A DNA stretch of 64,000 nt, from contig NZ_PNFP01000012.1 of the NCBI RefSeq assembly GCF_002940685.1, positions 186,001-250,000 on the forward strand, written 5' to 3'. Positions 29,476-38,296 of this stretch are shown here, piece by piece (the first letter of the stretch is position 1; the number at the start of each line of letters is the position of its first letter). Made by a program: the position numbers and the translations under genes. The notes under the pieces are model-generated. The model searched no databases. It was not told where the DNA came from and saw nothing but the letters and a program-made list of their open reading frames with translations. The stretch comes from Ensifer adhaerens. Its GTDB lineage: Bacteria > Pseudomonadota > Alphaproteobacteria > Rhizobiales > Rhizobiaceae.

Positions 29476-29686
29476 GATCCGCTCTATCCCTCATATGGTT
29501 TGGATGATCGGGCGAAGGTGGCATGCGGGGTGGTGAGCGGGTAGTCGGCATGCCTGGTACAATGTGTTGCTGGCGTCGCAACGTCTGAGCCCATGCCTTC
29601 GCTGCCGCGCAGGCATGGCTGACCGCTGGTCGAAGGAAGCCCCGGTTGGTCGGGAACAATAGCGAGGATCGGGAAGGACGGGGCGA

Positions 29687-30604
29687 TCAGCCCTTGAACG
29701 ACTGCATTTCGGCCGCCAGGTGCCGGCCCAGCTTCTCCACCGACAGCGGCAGGCGGCGGTGGGCGCGCACCATCAGGTGGGCGGTCGCCTCGCTCAGCAG
29801 CGGATCGGTAAGGTCGATCGCCTGCATGGCTCCGTGCGCGATTTCGACGGCAACGGCGGTGCGCGGCAGGAAGGTGACGCCGAGGCCGGCGGCGACAAAG
29901 CGGCGGAGCACCTCGATCGAATGGGTTTCGAGCAACGGCGCCAGTGCCAGTCCGGCATCGGCCGCCACCCGCGCCACCAGCTGCGTCACGCCATTGCCCT
30001 TGCCGAGCAGCGCGCAAGGCGAAGTCAGGCAATCGGCTAGTTTCAGGTCGCTGCGCTCGGATAGTGCATGGCCCGAGGGCACGATGACGCAGAGCGGCTG
30101 GCGGGCGATCGCCAGCGCCCGGATGCGCGGGTCGGTAAAGGGGGTGTAGGCGATGCCGATATCGGCGTCGCTGTTGGCGATGGCATCGACGACGTCTTCG
30201 GTGCTGCCGAGTTCGACGATGTAGCGCACATAGGAATGCGCCTTCGAAAACGACGAAAGCCCGTTCTCCACCAGGTCGGCCATGAAGCCTTCGCCGCAGC
30301 GGATGCGGATGCGGGTCTGCTGGACGCCGCGGATCTGGTCAAGCTGTTCGGCGAGCAGCCCGTTGTCTTCAAGCACGCGCTTGCCGTGTTCGAGCACCAG
30401 TTCGCCGGCATCGGTCAAGACCGTGCCGCGGGCGGTGCGCTCGAACAGGGACAGGCCGATGTCGCGCTCGGTGTCGGCGATCTGGCGGCTGACGACCGAT
30501 GGCGCCAGCCCCATATGTTCGGCAGCGCCCCGGATCGAGCCGATGCGCGCAACCGCCATAAAGATCCTGAGCGCTTTCGCGTCGAGTACGTCCATGGCGG
30601 TCAT
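29687..30604 (-). CDS. LysR-family transcriptional regulator
   Basis: A 305-residue regulator with the LysR winged helix at residues 8-66: LDAKALRIFMAVARIGSIRG, AAEHMGLAPSVVSRQIADTE as helix-turn-helix, and LFERTARGTVLTDAG. The effector-binding domain fills the rest. It is on the same strand as the amidohydrolase gene, starting 24 bases after it, and 212 bp before the dehydrogenase gene, so it may be cotranscribed with the amidohydrolase operon and control it or the dehydrogenases downstream. Most LysR genes are divergent from their targets, so this same-strand position is less usual. Met4 (30595) is an alternative start. Confidence 0.92.
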   Translation of the reverse strand: MTAMDVLDAKALRIFMAVARIGSIRGAAEHMGLAPSVVSRQIADTERDIGLSLFERTARGTVLTDAGELVLEHGKRVLEDNGLLAEQLDQIRGVQQTRIRIRCGEGFMADLVENGLSSFSKAHSYVRYIVELGSTEDVVDAIANSDADIGIAYTPFTDPRIRALAIARQPLCVIVPSGHALSERSDLKLADCLTSPCALLGKGNGVTQLVARVAADAGLALAPLLETHSIEVLRRFVAAGLGVTFLPRTAVAVEIAHGAMQAIDLTDPLLSEATAHLMVRAHRRLPLSVEKLGRHLAAEMQSFKG

Positions 30605-30628
30605 GGATGCGACGGAATCCCCTTGGGG

Positions 30629-31786
30629 TCAACGACCAAGCGATGTCGCGATCAGCCGTGTCCAGAGGTTTACGCCCTGGCCGATGATCGCGTCGTTGAA
30701 ATCATAATGCGGCGAGTGCAGGCCGGGGTTAACGCCCTCACGTTTCGCGCCGAGCCAGAGGTAGCAACCGGGGCGCTCGTCGAGCATGAAGGCGAAGTCT
30801 TCCGCCGCCATGCTCGGGGCCGCGTCGACGACCGTCAATTGAGGATCTGCAGCGGCAACCGAGCGCACGAGCGCGGCGGCTGCCGGGTCGTTGATAGTGG
30901 CGGGATAGCGCCGCTGATAGTCGAGTTCGGCCGTGCACCCGAGGCCCTCGGCAAGCGCCGTGACAAGTATGCGCATCCGGCTTTCGAGCGTGTCGCCGAC
31001 CGCCTTGTCGAACCAGCGCGTCGTGCCGCGGATCACGGCTTTTTCGGGGATCACGTTCCAGGCGTCGCCACCGTGGATCTGCGTGACCGAGACGACGGCG
31101 GCTTCGAGCGGCGAGACGTTGCGGCTTGCAATCGTCTGCAGCGCGGTGACGATCTGGGCGCTGGCGACGAGCGGGTCGGCACCCTCATGCGGCATGGCGC
31201 CGTGGGCGCCGCGACCGGTGACAGTGATCTCGAATACGCCGAAGGCGGCCATCATCGCATCGTCGCGGGCAACCACCGAGCCGACGTCGACCGCCGGCCA
31301 GTTGTGCAGCGCATAGACGGCATCGGCCGGAAATTCGCGGAAGAGCCCGTCGGCGACCATGACGCGGGCGCCGCCCTCGGCCTCTTCGGCCGGCTGGAAG
31401 ATGAAATGCACGGTGCCGTCGAAGTCCATCTCGCTTGCCTGCCATGCCGCGGCGAGCAGCATCGCGACATGGCCGTCGTGGCCGCAGGCGTGCATCTTGC
31501 CCGCGGTCTTCGAGGCGTAAGCAACGCCGCTCGTCTCGATGATCGGCAGCGCGTCCATGTCGGCGCGGATGGCAATTGAACGGCTCGACGTGCCACGCTT
31601 GAGCGTGCCGACAAGCCCGGTGCCGCCATAACCGTCCTTTACGGCAATGCCCCACTCGGCGAGCCGACCAGCGATGAAGGCTGCGGTCTGCCGCTCCTCG
31701 AAGGCGAGTTCCGGGTAGGCATGCAGGTGATGGCGCCAGCGGATCGTTTCCTCGATGCGTTCGGGGCTGATGTCGTGGCGTGTCAT
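30629..31786 (-). CDS. M20-family amidohydrolase (hippurate hydrolase-like)
   Basis: A 385-residue metal-dependent amidohydrolase of the M20D group (HipO/aminoacylase/AbgA-like). The first motif RRHHLHAYPELAFEE-like (RWRHHLHAYPEL), then GGTGLVGTL, the metal site MHACGHDGHVAML, and PAEEAEGGARVM with catalytic Glu are all present. Such enzymes split N-acyl or N-aroyl amino acids in the cytoplasm. The start at 31786 is preferred over 31852 since AGGA precedes it and family proteins begin near here. The two membrane-protein genes upstream on the same strand probably supply its substrate. Confidence 0.9.
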   Translation of the reverse strand: MTRHDISPERIEETIRWRHHLHAYPELAFEERQTAAFIAGRLAEWGIAVKDGYGGTGLVGTLKRGTSSRSIAIRADMDALPIIETSGVAYASKTAGKMHACGHDGHVAMLLAAAWQASEMDFDGTVHFIFQPAEEAEGGARVMVADGLFREFPADAVYALHNWPAVDVGSVVARDDAMMAAFGVFEITVTGRGAHGAMPHEGADPLVASAQIVTALQTIASRNVSPLEAAVVSVTQIHGGDAWNVIPEKAVIRGTTRWFDKAVGDTLESRMRILVTALAEGLGCTAELDYQRRYPATINDPAAAALVRSVAAADPQLTVVDAAPSMAAEDFAFMLDERPGCYLWLGAKREGVNPGLHSPHYDFNDAIIGQGVNLWTRLIATSLGR

Positions 31787-31891
31787 GGCGTGCGTCCTGT
31801 CATTTGGGGGGATGGCCGGCCGCAGAGCGGCCGACCTTTTTCTCTTAGACAATTCCGGACGGAAAACTGCTTCCTGGAATTGCGTGCCGCG

Positions 31892-32404
31892 TTACTGCCC
31901 GAGGCGCAGGAAGAGGTCCGCGACGACGACCGAGCCCATATAGGTGCCGACCATCACGCAGATCGCGACGATGACGATCTTCCAGCCGGAACGGCGGGCG
32001 ATCGCGAATTCGCTCGCCGTCAGGGCAAGGCCGCCATAGGCAAGGGCCGGCGTCGCCAGCGCGAGGAAGTTCAGATGCTCGACCTTCTCGCTGACCCAGG
32101 CCGCGCCCGGCACGCCGGGGATAGTGATGAGGATCGCGATCAGCGAAACCCAGGCGACGCTCGGCAGGTAGAAGGGCACGAAGCGGGCAAGCGCCAGGCC
32201 GATGATACAGGCGACATAGAGCGCCGCCATGCCCGGCAGCGCCGTCAGCGGCGAGGTGCCGGTGCCGACCCAGTTGGCGACAAGGCCGATGGCGCAGGCA
32301 ATCAAGAGCAGGCCGGCATGGCCGACGACGTCGAGCTTGCGTTCGTCCTCGGGGTTGAGCGGGAGGTCGTCGGCGTAGTTGGCGGAGGTGTTCTGGTTGG
32401 TCAT
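31892..32404 (-). CDS. Small integral membrane protein (partner of 32420-33238)
   Basis: A 170-residue membrane protein with a hydrophilic N terminus (about 25 residues) and five predicted transmembrane segments: around residues 27-45, 53-75, 78-98, 112-130 and 140-162. I do not recognise a named family with certainty. It has a good ribosome site (GGGAGAG) and sits 15 bases after the larger membrane protein gene and 105 bp before the amidohydrolase. A two-part transporter is the simplest reading, since the pair is tightly linked and precedes a catabolic enzyme. Confidence 0.75.
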   Translation of the reverse strand: MTNQNTSANYADDLPLNPEDERKLDVVGHAGLLLIACAIGLVANWVGTGTSPLTALPGMAALYVACIIGLALARFVPFYLPSVAWVSLIAILITIPGVPGAAWVSEKVEHLNFLALATPALAYGGLALTASEFAIARRSGWKIVIVAICVMVGTYMGSVVVADLFLRLGQ

Positions 32405-32419
32405 GGTTCTCTCTCCCGA

Positions 32420-33238
32420 TCAGGCTGCGGTGCGACGTTCGGACGGACGCGCCTTGTTGTAGAGCCACTCGGTCAAAGGCAGCGCGACGAACATGCCGAC
32501 ATAAAGGCCGGTGGCGTAGGTCAGGATGTTGCTGGCGGCGGCGAGCGCGAGAATGATGTCCTTCTGGTCGGGGACGGCGGCGACCAGGCCGCCGGTGCAG
32601 GCAGCGAGCATCGAGCCCGAGCCGACGCCGCAGGACATGGCAAGCGCACGCACGTCGAAGATGCCGAGGCCATGGATGATCGGCGGCATGATGGCGAAGA
32701 CGAAGGTGCCGATCAGCGTGCCGGTGGCATAGACGCCCATGGCGCCCGCGCCCTCGGGCGAGTTGAGGCCGTACTTGTCGGCGATCAGCGCGAGGTTCGG
32801 CTCGCGGTCGATCGAATAGGTGGCGCCGACGGCTTCGCGGCCCATCTTCAAGAGGAACACTGCGACCGGGAAAGCGACGATGATCGTGCCGAGATTGCCG
32901 AGCTCCTGGAGGACCAGCGCCGGGCCGGCCTCGATGATCTTCGAGATCTGCGGGCCGACCGTCGTTCCGAACTTGGCGATGAACGGCATGATGGCGACGG
33001 TGATCATCGCGCCGGAAAGCTTGACCGCGTCACGCGACAGGAACTTCGCGCTTGCCTTGAAAATGGCAGGATTGAAGACGATGCCGAGCGCAAACGCGTA
33101 GAGAATCGGCAGGAAGATGACGGTGCCGATGCCGATCGGAAGGCGTTGAATGCCGATCAGCTCGGAGACGATGACGATCGCCAGCACAAGGATGTGCAGA
33201 TAGAGCGCGCCCGAAGCGGCTCCGGTTTTTCCGGTCAT
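32420..33238 (-). CDS. Integral membrane protein, DUF3100-like, putative transporter
   Basis: A 272-residue protein with about eight hydrophobic segments (for example LHILVLAIVIVSELIGI and GTVIFLPILYAFALGIVF). It contains a polar loop GREAVGATYSIDREPNLALI and a glycine-rich segment MSCGVGSGSMLAACTGGL inside the membrane part. From memory it resembles the DUF3100 group of unknown function; this was not checked. The start at 33238 is chosen because AGAGGAGAA precedes it and the longer frame adds no hydrophobic sequence. It is the first gene of the run to the amidohydrolase, LysR and dehydrogenases. Confidence 0.75.
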   Translation of the reverse strand: MTGKTGAASGALYLHILVLAIVIVSELIGIQRLPIGIGTVIFLPILYAFALGIVFNPAIFKASAKFLSRDAVKLSGAMITVAIMPFIAKFGTTVGPQISKIIEAGPALVLQELGNLGTIIVAFPVAVFLLKMGREAVGATYSIDREPNLALIADKYGLNSPEGAGAMGVYATGTLIGTFVFAIMPPIIHGLGIFDVRALAMSCGVGSGSMLAACTGGLVAAVPDQKDIILALAAASNILTYATGLYVGMFVALPLTEWLYNKARPSERRTAA

Positions 33239-33655
33239 GATGTTCTCCTCTGGTTGGGAGCCAGTTGTTGTTCTTTGCCCAAACGTAACAGTAGGGGGTG
33301 AGGGCAAATTGCGGCTAGCCGGCCGGCAAGCAACGAAGTGTTGCGATTTGAGCAACGGGCGGGCGGCCATCGGGATCGGCCCCGCAGCGCCTTCATGTCA
33401 TGGCTTCATTCCTGCAGTTCATTCCAGTTGGCGTGACGACGAATCGTCACTGCCTCTGCCCTTGCTGTCGCACGGCGGGGAGGGTGATCCAAGCACTATT
33501 CCTTTCACTTGATGGCGCGCTGCCGAAGCCGGGCGCGTGGACCTGATCTTGCCGGCGGCAGAAATTTGAAAACCCAGTAATTCTCACCGAAATTGCTTAT
33601 TGAAATCGATTACATTTTCTGGCTTCATGGATCTTGCAAGATTTGGGAGGATCTT
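33239..33655. other. 417-bp divergent promoter region
   Basis: The region separates the leftward membrane-protein/amidohydrolase run from the rightward sugar ABC operon, so both promoters must be here. The part near 33570-33655 is AT-rich and contains the LacI-type operator; no gene is seen. Confidence 0.6.
33601..33614. promoter_or_regulatory. LacI-type operator
   Basis: TGAAATCGATTACA is a 14-base palindrome with a central CG and one mismatched pair, the form typical of LacI/GalR operators. It lies 42 bp before the binding-protein ATG of an operon that encodes its own LacI repressor (38293-39312), so autoregulation is likely. Confidence 0.7.
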
Positions 33656-34681
33656 ATGAAGAAATTTATCGCCGCAGCGCTTGGCGCTGTCGCAACCATT
33701 GCCATTTCCGCTTCTTTCGCCAATGCCGAGACGTTCAAGATCGGCCTGTCCAACGGCTGGGTCGGCAGCGAGTGGCGCACGCAGATGATCGACGAGGCCA
33801 AGGAGGCCGCGGCGAAGTGGAAGGAGAAGGGCGTCGACGTCGAAGTCTCCGTCCAGAGCGCCAATGTCGACGTGCCCGGGCAGATTGCGCATGTGCGCAA
33901 CTTCATCGCCGAAGGCGTGAACGCCATCATCATCAATCCCAACAGTCCGACGGCCTTCGATCCGATCTTCGCCCAGGCGAAGGAAGCCGGCATCCTGGTG
34001 ATCGCAACGGACGCCGAGGTATCCTCGCCGGATGCGACCTATGTCGGCATCGACCAGACGGCCTGGGGGGCTGCCGGCGCCAAGTGGCTGGCCGACACGC
34101 TCGGCGGCAAGGGCAAGGTGGTTGCCATCAACGGCGTCGCCGGCCATCCGGCCAACGAGATGCGCGTCGCCGGATACAAGAGCGTCTTCAAGGACTTTCC
34201 GGATATCCAGGTCGTGAATGAAGTGAACGCCAACTGGGACCAGGCCCAGGGTCAGCAGGCGATGCAGAACATCCTTGCGACCTATCCTGACATCAACGGC
34301 GTCGTCGTGCAGGACGGCATGGCGGCCGGTGCCTGGAAGTCGATCATGGATGCCGGCAAGACCAGCCAGATAGCCGCGACCGGCGAAATCCGCAAGGACT
34401 TCATCGATCTCTGGGTCAAGGACAAGCTGAACTCCGGTGCGACCGTCAATCCGCCGGGCGTGATGGCAAGCGCGCTCAATGTCGCGGTGCTGATGCTGCA
34501 GGGCAAGGAACTGAAGGAGCCGGCAACGGCCGGCCAGTACAAGAACGCCATGTACCTGCCGATCCCGTTCATCGACTCAAAGAACCTCGCAGATGCTGCC
34601 AAGCAACTCGACGGCAAGCCGGGCTACTACTCCTACACCAACGCGCTTTCGATCGACGACGCCACGGCGTTGTTCAAGTAA
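33656..34681 (+). CDS. Sugar ABC transporter substrate-binding protein (CUT2, RbsB-like)
   Basis: This 341-residue periplasmic protein has a signal peptide (MKKFIAAALGAVATIAISAS, cleaved near ANAE at residue 23). The mature protein starts ETFKIGLSNGWVGSEW and has the RbsB-type fold with EGVNAIIINPNSPTAF, IDQTAWGAAGAKWLAD and DGMAAGAWKSIMDAG. It delivers a sugar or sugar-like compound to the two permeases downstream; the ligand is unknown. The ATG at 33656 is preceded by GGGAGGA at good spacing; upstream in-frame codons lack one. It is the first gene of a six-gene operon. Confidence 0.92.
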   Translation: MKKFIAAALGAVATIAISASFANAETFKIGLSNGWVGSEWRTQMIDEAKEAAAKWKEKGVDVEVSVQSANVDVPGQIAHVRNFIAEGVNAIIINPNSPTAFDPIFAQAKEAGILVIATDAEVSSPDATYVGIDQTAWGAAGAKWLADTLGGKGKVVAINGVAGHPANEMRVAGYKSVFKDFPDIQVVNEVNANWDQAQGQQAMQNILATYPDINGVVVQDGMAAGAWKSIMDAGKTSQIAATGEIRKDFIDLWVKDKLNSGATVNPPGVMASALNVAVLMLQGKELKEPATAGQYKNAMYLPIPFIDSKNLADAAKQLDGKPGYYSYTNALSIDDATALFK

Positions 34682-34691
34682 GCTCTGGTTT

Positions 34692-34724
34692 CGCCGGGCG
34701 GCTCTTGTCTTGAGCCGCCCGGCG
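34692..34724 (+). other. 13-bp stem-loop after the binding-protein gene
   Basis: CGCCGGGCGGCTC (34692-34704) pairs perfectly with GAGCCGCCCGGCG (34712-34724) around TTGTCTT, 11 bases after the binding-protein stop. No T run follows. It probably stabilises the upstream mRNA and lowers expression of the membrane and ATPase genes, like the hairpin at 7777-7808. Confidence 0.7.
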
Positions 34725-34845
34725 ACCGATTCTGCCGATGGCCGCGAGAAGGCTGATCGGGCACGAAAGATCGCTGCAGCGGAGCCGGTGCGAAGACGCG
34801 GCTTCATCATGATGCGGCAAGCAACCAAATGGTGGACGACAGCCC

Positions 34846-36351
34846 ATGTCGAAACTGAGACTGAACGGCGTGAGCAAGGCTTACGGCGCAACGCTGGCGC
34901 TACGCCGCGGCGATCTCGAGGTTGCCGCAGGAGAGGTGCATGTGCTGATGGGCTCCAACGGCTCCGGCAAAAGCACGCTCTGCAAGATCATCGCCGGCAG
35001 CGTGCGCCCCGACGGCGGCCAGATCCTGATCAACGACAAGCCGGTGACCATCTCCGGGCCGCAATCGGCACGCGTCGCCGGCATCGGCATCTTCTATCAG
35101 GAACTCAGTCTCGCCAGCCATCGCTCGGTCGAGGAGAACATCTGCCTTTCCGCCCTGCCGGTGAAGGCCGGTCTCTTCGTCGACCGGGCGGCGCTGAAGG
35201 CGCGCGCGGCCCGCTACATCGCCTTGTTCTTGGAAGTCGCCGGCGAAGGTTTTCATGCGGAAGCGCTCGTCGGCAACTTGCGCGCCGATCAGCGGCAACT
35301 GGTCGAGATCATGAAGGCGCTCGCCAGCGAAGCGCCGATCCTGATCTTCGACGAGCCGACCTCCGCGCTCGATCGCGCCCAGGTCGATCGTTTCTTCGAG
35401 ATCCTGCGCGATCTCAAAGGCCAGGGGCGCGGCATCATCTTCATTTCACACCGCATGGACGAGATCACTGCGATCGGCGATCGCGTCACGATCATCCGCG
35501 ATGGCGAGACCATCGAGACCCTGAAGTTGTCCGAGACCAACCCGGCAACCGTCATCCGGCTGATGGTCGGCGGGGCCAGCGACATGCCGGCGGCCCGGTC
35601 GTCGGCGCCGGCGGTGGTGCAAACGGGGGCAAAGGCAGCGATCTCCGTTCGCAACCTCTCGGGCAAAGGCTTTCGCGATGTCAGCTTCGAGGTGGCCAAA
35701 GGCGAGATCCTGGGGCTTGGCGGCCTGCACGGACAAGGGCAATCGGCGTTGCTGCGAGCGATCTTCGGGGCAGGCACCGTGACGTCCGGTGAGGTGACGA
35801 TCGGCGGCGAACGCTACGATGCCAGGAGCCCGCGCGACGCGATCCGGCGCGGCTGCGCCTACGTCTCCGGCGACCGCGGGCGCGACGGCGTCATCAGCGG
35901 CCGGCCGATCATCGAGAACGTCACGCCGATCCATTACCTGCGCGACCGGCTGATGGTCGCGCGACCGTCGAGTCTCCGGGACAAGGCGATGCCGGCTCTC
36001 GAAGCGATGCACACGAAGTTCGCGAGCCTCTTCCATCCGATCAATTCGCTTTCCGGCGGCAACCAGCAGAAGGTGATCATTGCCCGCTGGCTGATCGACC
36101 GACCCGATGTGCTGCTGCTCGACGATCCGACCAAGGGCATCGACCTCCAGGCCAAGGCCGATCTGTTCGCACTGATCCGGCAGCTTGCCGCCGAAGGCCT
36201 CGGCATCCTGCTCTATTCGTCCGAGGATGCCGAACTGCTCGGCAATGCCAACCGCATCCTCGTCTTCAACGGCGGCTCGGTGACCCGCGAGCTGACCGGC
36301 GACGATCGCACCCGCTACAATCTCTACCAGGCTGCATACGAGGCCGCATGA
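34846..36351 (+). CDS. Sugar ABC transporter ATPase (RbsA/MglA-like)
   Basis: A 501-residue tandem ATPase of the CUT2 family. The first domain has Walker A GSNGSGKST and Walker B ILIFDEPTSALD; its signature region reads GNLRADQRQLVEI in place of a typical LSGGQ, as is common in RbsA. The second domain has the degenerate Walker A GLHGQGQSAL, signature LSGGNQQKV and VLLLDDPTKGID. This asymmetry between the two sites is normal for RbsA-type proteins. The ATG at 34846 has only a weak ribosome site. It powers the two permeases that follow with 4-bp overlaps. Confidence 0.94.
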   Translation: MSKLRLNGVSKAYGATLALRRGDLEVAAGEVHVLMGSNGSGKSTLCKIIAGSVRPDGGQILINDKPVTISGPQSARVAGIGIFYQELSLASHRSVEENICLSALPVKAGLFVDRAALKARAARYIALFLEVAGEGFHAEALVGNLRADQRQLVEIMKALASEAPILIFDEPTSALDRAQVDRFFEILRDLKGQGRGIIFISHRMDEITAIGDRVTIIRDGETIETLKLSETNPATVIRLMVGGASDMPAARSSAPAVVQTGAKAAISVRNLSGKGFRDVSFEVAKGEILGLGGLHGQGQSALLRAIFGAGTVTSGEVTIGGERYDARSPRDAIRRGCAYVSGDRGRDGVISGRPIIENVTPIHYLRDRLMVARPSSLRDKAMPALEAMHTKFASLFHPINSLSGGNQQKVIIARWLIDRPDVLLLDDPTKGIDLQAKADLFALIRQLAAEGLGILLYSSEDAELLGNANRILVFNGGSVTRELTGDDRTRYNLYQAAYEAA

Positions 36352-37343
36352 TGACATCGACCGCGACAGACACACGATCATCCGGAGCGGCCGGTTTGCG
36401 GTCCTGGCTGGAGCGCTACCCCTTCCTGCCGGCGCTCGTCATCCTCATCGCGCTTCTGGCGCTGAACGGCCTCTTCTCGCCGAACAGCTTGAGCTTCCGC
36501 TCGCTGACGGGTTTGCTCAGCACCTATATGGCGCTGGTCATGCTGGCGATCGCCCAGACCTATGTCGTCTCCGCCGGCGATATCGACCTTTCCGCCGGCG
36601 CGACGCTGTCGCTGGTCAACGTCGCGATCGTCGTGCTGATGGAGCGCTGGGGCGGCGGCGCCGGCGCCGTGCTGCTCGCACTCGCGCTCGGGGTGCTGAT
36701 CGGCCTTGCCTGCGGCCTCATCAACGGCATCGTCGTTGCCGCGCTCCGGCTGCAGGCGATCGTCGCCACTTTCGCGACCAGCATCTTCTTCACCGGCCTG
36801 GCGCTCTATGTCATGCCCGTCGCCGGCACGCCGGCGCCGGCGCTCTTCTGGCGCACCTATGGCGGCCGTCTCTTCGGCTTGCCCTTCGTGTTCTACGTAC
36901 TCGCGGCGCTCGCCGTGCTGCTTTATCTCCTGTCGCGCACCCGCATCGTCACCGAGCTTCTCGCCGTCGGCGACGATCAGCAGGCGGCCTATCAGACGGG
37001 GGTGCCGGTTGTTGCAGTCCGCATCAAGGGCTACCTGCTCTGCGGCCTGTTCTCGGCGCTCTCGGCCTTCTGCCTGACGGGCGATACGGCCAGCGGCGAC
37101 CCGCTCGTCGGCGGCAAGATGACGCTCTACAGCGTCGCCGCCGTCGTGCTTGGCGGCAGCGCGCTTGCCGGCGGCTGGACGACGGTGGTCGGCTCGCTGC
37201 TCGGTGCGCTGACGATCGGCCTCGTCAATTCGCTCGTCTTCTTCATGGGCACGCCGTCGGAGTGGCAGAACTTCGTCCAGGGCCTCGCCATCTTGCTGGT
37301 CCTGATGGCCGGCGTTCTTGCCGGCCGGAGGGCACGCGCATGA
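36348..37343 (+). CDS. Sugar ABC transporter permease 1 (RbsC-like)
   Basis: A 331-residue inner-membrane permease with eight to ten hydrophobic segments. The family signature SAGDIDLSAGATLSLVNVAI (compare GGIDLSVG in RbsC) lies near residues 72-91. The start overlaps the ATPase stop by ATGA, and its own stop overlaps the next permease in the same way. With permease 2 it should form a heterodimeric channel, since each protein is of full length. Confidence 0.92.
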   Translation: MMTSTATDTRSSGAAGLRSWLERYPFLPALVILIALLALNGLFSPNSLSFRSLTGLLSTYMALVMLAIAQTYVVSAGDIDLSAGATLSLVNVAIVVLMERWGGGAGAVLLALALGVLIGLACGLINGIVVAALRLQAIVATFATSIFFTGLALYVMPVAGTPAPALFWRTYGGRLFGLPFVFYVLAALAVLLYLLSRTRIVTELLAVGDDQQAAYQTGVPVVAVRIKGYLLCGLFSALSAFCLTGDTASGDPLVGGKMTLYSVAAVVLGGSALAGGWTTVVGSLLGALTIGLVNSLVFFMGTPSEWQNFVQGLAILLVLMAGVLAGRRARA

Positions 37344-38296
37344 GCGCGATTACGTCGTTCTTCAAGCAGCCGCTCATTGTCGCGCTGATCCTCATCGTCG
37401 CGCTGCTCTATCTCGGCCAAAGCCTGTCGCCGGGTTTCGCCTCGGCCGACCAGATCCTGCGGCTTCTGATCGTCGCCTCGCTGCTCGGCATCGTCGCCGC
37501 CGGCCAGAACGTCGTCATCCTCGGCGGGCGCGAGGGCATCGATCTCTCCGTCGGCGGCGTCGTCTCGCTTTCGGCGATCATTGCCGGCAACGTCATGAAC
37601 GGCGCCGATGGCGGCATCCTGCCGGCGGTGCTCGCTTGCCTCACGGCCGGCGCCTTCTTCGGCCTGTTGAACGGTCTCGGCGTCACGCTTTTACGCATCC
37701 CGCCGCTGGTGATGACGCTCGGCATGCTCGGCGTGTTGCAGGGCCTGCTGGTCGTGATCCGCCAGGGCATCCCGTCGGGCCGCGCGGCGCCGGGGCTGTC
37801 CGCCTTCGTGACCCAGCCCTTCGCATTTGGCATTCCCGGCATCATCTGGCTCTGGATCGCGATCGGCCTGTTCATGGCGTTGATGCTCAACCGCACCGTC
37901 TTCGGCCACCGCATCTATGCGATCGGCTCCAACGAACACGCGGCCTACATGGCCGGCGTTCCCGTCCGGCTCATGCGCATCGGCCTCTTCATGATCTCGG
38001 GCATGTTTGCGGCGATCGCCGGGCTCTGCCTGCTCGGCTATTCCGGCTCGTCCTTCGCCAATGTCGGCGAGCAATACATGCTGTCGTCGATCATCGCCGT
38101 CGTCTTCGGTGGCACCTCGCTTGCCGGCGGCAAGGGCGGCTACACCGGCACCATGGCGGGCGCTCTGCTGCTCGTCATCCTCCAGGGCATCCTGACGACG
38201 GTCAACATCGACGAGTCCGGTCGCCAGATGGTGTTCGGCGCGACGCTGCTGCTCCTGATGCTGTTCTATGGCCGCGGGAGGGCGATGCGGGCATGA
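37340..38296 (+). CDS. Sugar ABC transporter permease 2 (RbsC-like)
   Basis: A 318-residue CUT2 permease. The typical motif GGREGIDLSVGGVVSLSAII is near residues 57-76, and FGGTSLAGGKGGYTGTMAGAL, the second conserved block, is near the C terminus. The start at 37340 overlaps the previous gene by ATGA; the longer in-frame extension to 37262 would lie inside permease 1 and is unlikely. It forms the channel with permease 1. Confidence 0.92.
   Translation: MSAITSFFKQPLIVALILIVALLYLGQSLSPGFASADQILRLLIVASLLGIVAAGQNVVILGGREGIDLSVGGVVSLSAIIAGNVMNGADGGILPAVLACLTAGAFFGLLNGLGVTLLRIPPLVMTLGMLGVLQGLLVVIRQGIPSGRAAPGLSAFVTQPFAFGIPGIIWLWIAIGLFMALMLNRTVFGHRIYAIGSNEHAAYMAGVPVRLMRIGLFMISGMFAAIAGLCLLGYSGSSFANVGEQYMLSSIIAVVFGGTSLAGGKGGYTGTMAGALLLVILQGILTTVNIDESGRQMVFGATLLLLMLFYGRGRAMRA

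Noticed and set aside
33593-33655. N-terminal extension of the sugar-binding protein from TTG 33593
   Set aside because: It would hide the signal peptide and overlaps the operator; the ATG at 33656 has a strong ribosome site.
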